A stretch of 5,512 nucleotides of DNA from Thermoproteota archaeon (lineage in GTDB: Archaea; Thermoproteota; Methanomethylicia; Nezhaarchaeales; WYZ-LMO8): the NCBI GenBank assembly GCA_011605835.1, contig JAAOZJ010000119.1:1-5512 (forward strand). Reading direction: 5' to 3'. Positions within the stretch are counted from its first letter, which is position 1. Each line of letters begins with the position of its first letter. This document shows, piece after piece, positions 1 through 4,554 of this stretch. Below the pieces are notes generated by a model. That model searched no databases and was not told the DNA's origin. It was given only the letters and a program-made list of their open reading frames with translations. The translations under genes were made by a program, and so were the position numbers.

Positions 1-1022
1 CCCCACAGCTCACACTCGCTTCGATACTTTTCCTCTAAGGACCCCATCCTCAAATAAGCTACTCCCTTCTTTAGCTCCTTAGCTATCGAGAGTAGCACGA
101 TTTTCTCGTCGACTAACAAGCTCTTCAAGTCCTCAGCCCTAATAGCCGGGTGTATGAAGCTGCTGGCTTCTCTTACATCGTCTGGCGTCACCTTCCCCCT
201 TCCCCTCATGTCAGCTATCTTACCAGCCCTCCACAGCAGCTCTATGGCTAGCCTAGCATCGCCATACCCCCCGCGGTCAACGCCAACGTTGTCAGCTATG
301 ACCTCTAATGCCTCTGGAAGCACTGCTTCCTCCCTGAAGGCCAGCTTTATCCTTTCTTGGAGTATGGCCATTAGTTGATGGGAGGTATAAGGTTCAAACT
401 CCACTATGTTCCTCGTCAGACTGCTCTTGATGACATCGTCTAACTCGTATACGAAGTCCTTGCTCCTCGAAATGAATATTAAGCCCAACTTGACCTTGCT
501 CTCGTCGTAGCCTTCCAGCATCCTCAACAGGTTATAAAGGGCCTCCTGCCCTGCCGCTTTTACGAAATAATGGACTTCGTCGAGTACCAAGATTGTTGGC
601 ACTTGCTTTTCCTCGAGTAGCGAGACTATGATCTTCAAGAGCTCTTGAGGGGACAACCCCCTGCTAGGCAGGGACGGCGCTAAAGACTCCATTATCCTTT
701 GACCTATGAGGAAGAGAGTCCTCTCCCGATAGCAGTTAACATATATGAACTTGAAGTCCTTGCCCCTTTTCTTGAGCTCTTCCTCTAAGACTCTTCCGAA
801 GAGCTTGGAGGTAGCGGTCTTGCCCGTCCCGACGCTCCCTATTAGAAGTGCTTTTTGATAAAATCCTCTTTCTCCTTCGACAACGTATTTGAAGAAGCTC
901 ATCAAAATCTTCAACTGTCTCTCTCTGTGGGGCAAGCTTGGGGGGACGTATTCAAAGGAGAGGGCTCCCTCGTCCTTAAACACTGACTTGCCCGTCTCAA
1001 AGCCGAAGCCGTCGACGCTCAT
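1..1022 (-). CDS. cdc6: Orc1/Cdc6 replication initiator, AAA+ ATPase (partial, C-terminus cut by window edge)
   Basis: Archaeal Orc1/Cdc6 proteins bind origin DNA (ORB elements) and recruit the MCM helicase, using an AAA+ domain followed by a winged helix. About 340 residues are visible. Counting from the ATG at 1022, Walker A is GSVGTGKT (62-69) and Walker B is ILVLDE (144-149). A sensor-1 region IFISRS follows (182-187), then an arginine-finger region SSLTRN (200-205) and a sensor-2 GDAR (254-257). The winged helix begins near residue 290 and is interrupted by the window edge. The ATG at 1022 or an in-frame GTG at 1031 could start translation. A stop lies in frame just upstream, so the N-terminus is bounded, and neither start has a clear Shine-Dalgarno. 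The gene follows the THUMP-like gene on the same strand after an AT-rich gap of about 80-90 bases. The family call is firm; which paralogue it is cannot be told. Confidence 0.95.
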   Translation of the reverse strand, partial: MSVDGFGFETGKSVFKDEGALSFEYVPPSLPHRERQLKILMSFFKYVVEGERGFYQKALLIGSVGTGKTATSKLFGRVLEEELKKRGKDFKFIYVNCYRERTLFLIGQRIMESLAPSLPSRGLSPQELLKIIVSLLEEKQVPTILVLDEVHYFVKAAGQEALYNLLRMLEGYDESKVKLGLIFISRSKDFVYELDDVIKSSLTRNIVEFEPYTSHQLMAILQERIKLAFREEAVLPEALEVIADNVGVDRGGYGDARLAIELLWRAGKIADMRGRGKVTPDDVREASSFIHPAIRAEDLKSLLVDEKIVLLSIAKELKKGVAYLRMGSLEEKYRSECELW

Positions 1023-1061
1023 GATCGGCACCGCTCTGTTCCTACCACATCATTTACCAAC

Positions 1062-1110
1062 TGTCGATATAAGCTCACAAATTAATTGCGTGGAAAACGT
1101 TTTATTTATT
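1062..1110 (-). promoter_or_regulatory. AT-rich upstream region of cdc6 with TATA-like boxes and a 10-base palindrome
   Basis: Read on the minus strand, this gap contains AAATAAATAAAA (1099-1110) and CTTATATCG (1064-1072). Both resemble archaeal TATA boxes. The second would start a transcript near 1040 with a short leader before the ATG at 1022. Between them AAAACGTTTT (1094-1103) is a perfect palindrome. A cdc6 promoter here is inferred from position and base composition. Confidence 0.4.
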
Positions 1111-1553
1111 TAGCCTTCGCCGACCAGCGACAACCCAGCGACATCCCAAACTACGTCGATTACGAGCCTCCTCTTGCCTCCCGTGAGCTCGAGCCTGTCC
1201 ATTATTATGCTCGATAGCCCTTCTTCGTCGACTTCGAGGTAATCGCCCCGTATTCTGCTCATGACGTTGACCTCCTTCATCCCCTTCAGGACCCTCTTGG
1301 CCGAGGCTATTATGTCTCTGAGCCTTGCTGGAGAAGCGTCGTCGAACGCTACGAACTTGTGGGCCCTAGTGAGCCTACCCGAGAGGAGCTCTATTAACTG
1401 GCGAACCGGCAAGCTCGACCATACTAACACGATGCCCTTATCATTGAACGCCCTAACGTAAGCGTTGACGTCGTGGGGGAATATCGTGTCAATGACTTCC
1501 CAAGCCGTCCAGCGCTCCTTGCCAGCCTCCGTGGTCAACATCAACCTCCACAC
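1110..1553 (-). CDS. Small stand-alone THUMP-like domain protein, putative RNA-binding
   Basis: This protein of about 147 residues looks like an isolated THUMP domain, a fold that binds the acceptor region of tRNA in modification enzymes such as ThiI, Trm14 and Tan1. The N-terminal pattern, hydrophobic strand then TTEAGKERW then the helix around AWEVIDTIF, resembles Tan1-type proteins. A middle segment with VLVWSSLPVRQLIELL and a C-terminal strand pair near VIDVVWDVAGLSLV fit the rest of the fold. No catalytic domain or cysteine cluster follows. The GTG at 1553 gives the best N-terminal fit. The longest frame opens at TTG 1568, and an ATG at 1541 has GGAGG three bases upstream, so the start is uncertain. 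A TATA-like stretch at 1587-1598 would start the transcript near 1565. It precedes cdc6 on the same strand. The family call rests on pattern resemblance only. Confidence 0.55.
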   Translation of the reverse strand: MWRLMLTTEAGKERWTAWEVIDTIFPHDVNAYVRAFNDKGIVLVWSSLPVRQLIELLSGRLTRAHKFVAFDDASPARLRDIIASAKRVLKGMKEVNVMSRIRGDYLEVDEEGLSSIIMDRLELTGGKRRLVIDVVWDVAGLSLVGEG

Positions 1554-1586
1554 GAGCAAGACCCGCAACTTTAAAGCGAAGCGTCG

Positions 1587-1598
1587 TAAAAATTATTT
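1587..1598. promoter_or_regulatory. Shared AT-rich TATA-like element between divergent THUMP-like and radical SAM genes
   Basis: TAAAAATTATTT is the only strongly AT-rich stretch between the two divergent genes and resembles a TATA box on both strands. Used on the plus strand it predicts a start near 1618, giving a short leader before 1634. Used on the minus strand it predicts a start near 1566, just ahead of the GTG at 1553. One element serving both directions is inferred from spacing. Confidence 0.45.
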
Positions 1599-1625
1599 CG
1601 AGATGATGAAAGGGTAGGTTTGCGA

Positions 1626-1630
1626 GGAGG
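1626..1630 (+). promoter_or_regulatory. Shine-Dalgarno of the radical SAM gene, unusually close to the ATG
   Basis: GGAGG lies only three bases before the ATG at 1634, inside GAGGAGGCCGATG. A TGA in the same frame at 1607-1609, with no other start codon after it, fixes 1634 as the start. The ATG at 1541 on the other strand has the same GGAGG-three-base-ATG arrangement. Confidence 0.6.
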
Positions 1631-1633
1631 CCG

Positions 1634-2761
1634 ATGAGCTTCAACCCCGATGCTGAGGGCTTTCTTGAACGACCACGAAGAGGCCTGTTATGTTACGTGT
1701 TGACCACTGGCAAGTGCAACTTGAGATGCGACTATTGCGGTGGGAGCTTCCCCAATCACCTAGTTCCATCCAATGTGAAATACACGATAAGAGACCTTCA
1801 AGACTTTTTAAGCGGTGTCGATGAGCTCGTCATAGCCTTCTATGGAGGAGAACCCCTCCTCAACCCCTCGTGGATAGTAAAGGTCATGGAGAAGATAGAC
1901 GCAAAGCACTTCGTCATACAGACGAACGGCACCCTAATCGATAGGTTGCCTCGAGACTACTGGTTGCAAATGGATGTTGTTTTGCTGTCGATAGACGGCG
2001 TAGAGGAGGTGACGGACAAGCATAGAGGTAGAGGCGTCTATGGGAAAGTCGTAGAGGCGGCAAGGAGGCTTAGAGAAATGGGCTACGAGGGGGACTTAAT
2101 AGCAAGGATGACCTTGACTGAGTCAAACGACGTTTACAGAGACGTCGTGCACTTGCTTTCTCTGAGCCTTTTTGACCACGTACATTGGCAATTAAATGCC
2201 GTCTGGAACCCAAACATGAAGCGCTTTGTTCCTTGGTTGTTCAACTACTATGCACCCGAGCTTAGGCGTTTAATCGATCTATGGATTTCAAAGCTCCTCG
2301 AAGGAGAGGTCTTGGGGGTAGCGCCCTTCAAGGCGCTGTCTTACGCAATTATCAGGGGCCTGAACTTAGGGGCCCCTCCTTGTGGAGCAGGATGGGGAGC
2401 TCTAGCAGTAAATACTAACGGCGAGGTCTTGGCCTGCCCCATAGCCGTCGACGCGAGCTGGGCGAGGCTCGGCGACATCAAGACTTCCACCTTCGTCGAC
2501 TTACTTGAGAAAGTGAGAATCGGCTTTCCATGCACGAGCTGCGACTACGGTGCCCTCTGCGGAGGTCGTTGCCTCTACGCTTACCACGAGAGGTTATGGG
2601 GCGACGAAGGCTTCAAGGTTCTGTGCAGGATTACCAAAGTCCTCATAGACCAGCTCTACGATAACAAGCCGAAGATGGAAAAAGCCATTAAAGAGGGATC
2701 TGTAAGTCTCGAAGCCTTAGACTACCCTCCCTTCCTCAACACCATCGAGGTAATACCTTAA
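1634..2761 (+). CDS. Radical SAM/SPASM protein, putative peptide-modifying enzyme (AF1577-like family)
   Basis: The 375-residue protein has the radical SAM motif CxxxCxxC at C28, C32 and C35 (GKCNLRCDYCGG), which binds the [4Fe-4S] cluster that cleaves S-adenosylmethionine. YGGEPL (70-75) is the usual SAM-contacting motif. The C-terminal part is SPASM-like, with C250, C268, C300, C303, C309, C313 and C331 likely to bind two auxiliary clusters. Internal stretches such as AFYGGEPLLNP, IQTNGT, DGVEEVTDKHRG, DLIARMT, DHVHWQL and CGGRCLYA, plus the final EVIP, match what I recall of the archaeal AF1577 family. That family is annotated as putative peptide-modifying, with no known substrate. Start and length look complete. 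The gene is monocistronic, divergent from the THUMP-like gene and convergent with the QueG-like gene. No obvious precursor peptide lies next to it. The fold is near certain; the family label is from memory. Confidence 0.9.
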   Translation: MSFNPDAEGFLERPRRGLLCYVLTTGKCNLRCDYCGGSFPNHLVPSNVKYTIRDLQDFLSGVDELVIAFYGGEPLLNPSWIVKVMEKIDAKHFVIQTNGTLIDRLPRDYWLQMDVVLLSIDGVEEVTDKHRGRGVYGKVVEAARRLREMGYEGDLIARMTLTESNDVYRDVVHLLSLSLFDHVHWQLNAVWNPNMKRFVPWLFNYYAPELRRLIDLWISKLLEGEVLGVAPFKALSYAIIRGLNLGAPPCGAGWGALAVNTNGEVLACPIAVDASWARLGDIKTSTFVDLLEKVRIGFPCTSCDYGALCGGRCLYAYHERLWGDEGFKVLCRITKVLIDQLYDNKPKMEKAIKEGSVSLEALDYPPFLNTIEVIP

Positions 2762-2781
2762 GAGCGCTAAAACTTAGAGCA

Positions 2782-2970
2782 TTAGTTCATTCGAAGCGCA
2801 TTGACGTTTTCCATCGATGCGTAAACCTTGGAGAGAACTTCATTAAGCTCAGCACTCAAGATCCTCTTCATCGAGATCATCGAGGCCAGAGTCATCATCG
2901 CCCACTTAGAGGTTCTCGGTCTCCTCAGAAATTCTTTGCGCGCTTGTTGTACGGGCAAACTTTTTGACAT
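2782..2970 (-). CDS. Possible small ORF (62 codons) behind the QueG-like gene; may be a frame extension
   Basis: An ATG at 2970 opens a 62-codon frame ending in TAA at 2784-2782. It overlaps the last 46 bases of the QueG-like gene in another frame and then fills most of the gap between the convergent genes. A shorter version starts at the ATG pair at 2898 (38 codons). The part beyond the QueG-like stop reads as a plausible amphipathic helix (SMKRILSAELNEVLSKVYAS). There is no signal peptide, cysteine motif or recognisable domain. No clear Shine-Dalgarno precedes either start. It could be a real small protein, a C-terminal extension of the QueG-like gene reached by a frameshift, or chance. Confidence 0.25.
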   Translation of the reverse strand: MSKSLPVQQARKEFLRRPRTSKWAMMTLASMISMKRILSAELNEVLSKVYASMENVNALRMN

Positions 2971-3602
2971 ATCGAGCACAAGATCATGGAGTTCTCCGTA
3001 GGCCTCTTCAGGAGCTTGGGCGCCATCTCCAGGACGTCGGTGTCGACGTCTCTTGGGGGAGGGGCTAGGGAGTTCACGCACCTCCTCGCGTCTATCCTGT
3101 AGGGCTCTTTTATGGCGTGAAGTGGACAAGCCCTGACGCACGCATCGCACTCGCCACAAAGATCTCCCTCAAAAGGAGGGTCAGGCTCGACGTCCGCGTC
3201 TGTGACCACACACGTGAGCCTGAGCCTAGAGCCGTACAGAGGGTTTATTATCATGGAGTTCTTGCCATAACACCCGGCCCCCGCTTTAACGGCAACTCGC
3301 TTCAGCGGTAAGCCGTAGGGCTCGTGCTCAGCCCTGAAGCCCATGTCCCTCAAGTAGATGCACAGCTTGAGCGCTTTTTCGGCCATGACCTCCTCGTAGA
3401 TGTAGTAGACGTCGAATCTGTCCCTCTTCGCCCTGAAGATGGCCACGTCGAAGACCTCGTCCCACGCCTCCAGCCCCAGCGCCACAATCGTCTTGGCCCA
3501 GGGCTTCACGTATTCCTTGAAGTCCTGCGCCGAAGCGAAGCCCGCAAAGTCAAAGCCCGCTTCTTCGAGAGCGCGTCTTCGGATGAGTTCCTTCAAAGAC
3601 AT
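2925..3602 (-). CDS. QueG-like double [4Fe-4S] cluster protein, short form of unknown function
   Basis: The 225-residue protein resembles the core of epoxyqueuosine reductase QueG, a cobalamin and Fe-S enzyme of queuosine synthesis. The region around LPLKRVAVKAGAG.YGKN (98-115) with INPLYGSRLRL matches the QueG middle segment. Eight cysteines follow the two-cluster pattern: C149, C152, C155, C159, then C175, C209, C212 and C216. QueG is usually about 350-380 residues. This protein ends right after the second cluster and lacks the C-terminal helical repeats. Where QueG has VDTxPL with the catalytic Asp, this protein has PYGLPL, so the Asp appears to be missing. Archaea make archaeosine rather than queuosine, so another redox role is likelier. 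The ATG at 3602 was chosen over TTG 3626 because it matches the QueG N-terminus (MSLKELI) and has GGGAGA eight bases upstream. It converges with the radical SAM gene. Confidence 0.85.
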   Translation of the reverse strand: MSLKELIRRRALEEAGFDFAGFASAQDFKEYVKPWAKTIVALGLEAWDEVFDVAIFRAKRDRFDVYYIYEEVMAEKALKLCIYLRDMGFRAEHEPYGLPLKRVAVKAGAGCYGKNSMIINPLYGSRLRLTCVVTDADVEPDPPFEGDLCGECDACVRACPLHAIKEPYRIDARRCVNSLAPPPRDVDTDVLEMAPKLLKRPTENSMILCSICQKVCPYNKRAKNF

Positions 3603-3610
3603 GACGTGGC

Positions 3611-3616
3611 TCTCCC
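3611..3616 (-). promoter_or_regulatory. Shine-Dalgarno supporting the ATG start of the QueG-like gene
   Basis: On the minus strand GGGAGA ends eight bases before the ATG at 3602. It lies downstream of the alternative TTG at 3626 and so favours the ATG. A weak TATA-like stretch (TTAATTCG, about 3636-3643) is further upstream. Confidence 0.45.
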
Positions 3617-3748
3617 TTAATAGCAAGGGTACGGACGAATTAAGGCGTTTGGCCTGCCGTCTCCACGGCTAGAAGCAATCGTGGTCTTAGTCGTTCTCGA
3701 CCGCTCGACAGCTTAGAAGGAGTTGGACTTCGAGCTCGGCTATAGGGT

Positions 3749-3859
3749 TGGTGCGGGGGGTGGGATTTGAACCCACGCAGGCCTACGCCACGGGAGTCGA
3801 GCGGCCTCAACAGACCGTGCCTCAGTCCCGCGCCTTTGACCTAGCTCGGCCACCCCCGC
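3749..3859 (-). tRNA. tRNA-Leu(GAG) with 23-base intron and encoded CCA
   Basis: Read on the minus strand, GCGGGGG (3859-3853) pairs with the 3' acceptor strand that ends at 3753. A73 is at 3752 and CCA at 3751-3749. The T arm GTGGG/CCCAC with TTCAAAT and a long variable arm identify a class II tRNA. Anticodon GAG is at 3823-3821. The canonical 37/38 position is interrupted by 23 bases (3819-3797). Removing them restores a CGGGA/TCCCG stem with loop CTGAGGC. The mature tRNA is then 85 bases plus CCA, normal for tRNA-Leu. The encoded CCA contrasts with the neighbouring tRNA-Thr. No T-rich terminator is evident downstream. Confidence 0.95.
3797..3819 (-). other. tRNA-Leu intron (canonical 37/38 position, bulge-helix-bulge)
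   Basis: The intron folds as CGGTC/GGCCG around the loop TGTTGA. TGAG of the anticodon arm pairs with CTCG at the intron's end through one T-G wobble, giving a four-pair central helix. A three-base 5' bulge (GCA) fits the archaeal splicing endonuclease motif. The 3' bulge looks relaxed, about two bases. The exact ends are inferred from the restored anticodon loop. Confidence 0.85.
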
Positions 3860-3887
3860 CCGCCTAGTGTTGATTTACAAGGTGCAC

Positions 3888-3899
3888 TATATTTATTTC
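3888..3899 (-). promoter_or_regulatory. TATA-like promoter element of tRNA-Leu
   Basis: On the minus strand this reads GAAATAAATATA. Its centre lies about 34 bases before the tRNA 5' end, so transcription should begin a few bases upstream of the mature tRNA. Confidence 0.6.
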
Positions 3900-3986
3900 G
3901 TGCTGGGCGAAGCAAGCGGCCTCTCAGTGAGGCGAGGCCTCGACGAAAGTGGCGTAGTGTCAGTCCTCGAATCGACTTTGAAGTAA

Positions 3987-3997
3987 GTTTTATCTTA
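3987..3997 (+). promoter_or_regulatory. TATA-like promoter element of tRNA-Thr
   Basis: GTTTTATCTTA is centred about 33 bases before the tRNA 5' end, the same spacing as at the divergent tRNA-Leu gene. Confidence 0.55.
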
Positions 3998-4024
3998 AGG
4001 GCTGGCGAGAAAAGATGGCGCGAG

Positions 4025-4097
4025 GCCCCGGTTGCCTAGGGGTTATGGCGGCCGCCTCGTAAGCGGCAGGTCGCGGGTTCGAATCCCGCCCGGGGCT
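4025..4097 (+). tRNA. tRNA-Thr(CGT), intronless, CCA not encoded
   Basis: Acceptor GCCCCGG (4025-4031) pairs with CCGGGGC (4090-4096), followed by T73. The D arm is GCC/GGC, the anticodon arm is GCCGC-CTCGTAA-GCGGC and the T arm is GCGGG-TTCGAAT-CCCGC. The loop CTCGTAA gives anticodon CGT, which reads the threonine codon ACG. The bases after T73 are TCA, so CCA must be added after transcription. U73 is usual for archaeal tRNA-Thr. There is no intron. Confidence 0.96.
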
Positions 4098-4111
4098 TCA
4101 AGCCAATCCCT

Positions 4112-4165
4112 GCGAGGCTCCCTTCTAAGCTCGGCAACCCTTGCAGGTTAAAGGGAAGGGCTCGC
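4112..4165 (+). repeat. Inverted repeat able to form an 11-pair bulged hairpin
   Basis: GCGAG (4112-4116) pairs with CTCGC (4161-4165) and CCCTTC (4120-4125) with GAAGGG (4155-4160), leaving a three-base GCT bulge. Within the loop AACC (4136-4139) can pair with GGTT (4146-4149). It lies 15 bases after tRNA-Thr and before the Rieske pseudogene. It could be a structured RNA, a processing or termination signal, or chance. The rest of 4098-4228 shows no gene. Confidence 0.35.
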
Positions 4166-4228
4166 TTAAGGTACCAAACCTATCTCGCCCATAGCATGTT
4201 TTAGCCCCTTGTCTAAAAATCGAACTCC

Positions 4229-4541
4229 ATGGTTAAGTTGCGCAAGATCAATGAAATTAAGTAAGGTCAGAGAGGAGGTTTAAGGTCGAAGGGGAGGAAA
4301 TCCTCGTGATAAGGCTCAAGGAAGGCTTCTACGCCGCGGATAACAGGCGTCCCATACTAGTTGTGGGCGGTCCTTCTACAGAGAATTTACGGAGAATTAA
4401 GGGAGGACAAGAAGGTGGTGTGTGCCCGTCATGGTGCCGTCTTAGACTTACAACAAGAGGGTTGGCGAGGGGCTCTGCTCAAGCCTCGCTGAGAGACCGT
4501 ACTCGTTCAAGATCGTAAACAACGAACTCACGTCGAGTCCC
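4229..4541 (+). pseudogene. Rieske-type [2Fe-2S] ferredoxin-like protein, pseudogene with several frameshifts
   Basis: Segments from three frames join into a single Rieske domain of about 100 residues, typical of small soluble Rieske ferredoxins. From ATG 4229 the frame reads MVKLRKINEIK and meets TAA at 4262. A second frame gives ERRFKVEGEEILVIRLKEG and FYAADNR up to about 4347. A third gives SHTSCGRSFYRE (4350-4385). Another segment gives LREDKKVVCARHGAVLDLQQ (4397-4456), holding the second ligand motif CxxH. The tail AERPYSFKIVNNEL (4488-4529) matches the last strands of the fold. Removing AG from AGAGAG near 4270, adding one C to CCC at 4351 and removing one 11-base copy at 4381-4398 restores one frame up to about 4460; one further shift lies near 4463-4490. 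The first ligand cysteine would be the CGT (Arg) at 4348. Sequencing error could mimic some of this. It runs convergently into thiL. Confidence 0.75.
4381..4402 (+). repeat. 11-base tandem duplication inside the Rieske pseudogene
   Basis: GAGAATTTACG is followed at once by GAGAATTAAGG. The shared GAGAATT (4381-4387 and 4392-4398) repeats with an 11-base period. Removing 11 bases joins YRE directly to LREDKK in one frame, so the duplication explains this frameshift. Confidence 0.6.
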
Positions 4542-4554
4542 CGCAACCGCAGTG

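Noticed and set aside
154..378. Plus-strand frame of 74 codons.
   Set aside because: It lies antisense to well-supported cdc6 coding sequence, with low-complexity Ser and Leu content.
889..1113. Plus-strand frame of 74 codons over the cdc6 start.
   Set aside because: It is antisense to the cdc6 N-terminus and the AT-rich gap, with no motif.
1261..1461. Plus-strand frame of 66 codons.
   Set aside because: It is antisense to the THUMP-like gene and has no domain.
2341..2535. Minus-strand frame of 64 codons.
   Set aside because: It is antisense to the SPASM region, whose cysteine pattern proves the plus frame.
2971..3159. Upstream part of a 125-codon minus-strand frame starting at 3159.
   Set aside because: It is an alternative frame of the QueG-like gene, rich in Arg and Pro with no domain. 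Only the part beyond the QueG-like stop was kept as a weak candidate.
3117..3672. Three overlapping plus-strand frames (3117-3311, 3324-3620, 3439-3672).
   Set aside because: All are antisense to the QueG-like gene, whose eight-cysteine pattern supports the minus strand.
3603..3748. Gap between the QueG-like gene and tRNA-Leu examined for small genes, structured RNA or a terminator.
   Set aside because: Apart from a weak upstream signal for the QueG-like gene I saw no frame, T-run or convincing hairpin.
4306..4518. A 70-codon plus-strand frame from GTG 4306 as an intact gene, with GGPSTENLRRIK at first suggesting an MptE-like pterin kinase fragment.
   Set aside because: Only its first part is protein-like. 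Beyond about 4350 the Rieske homology moves to other frames, so the GGPSTENL stretch is an out-of-frame reading.
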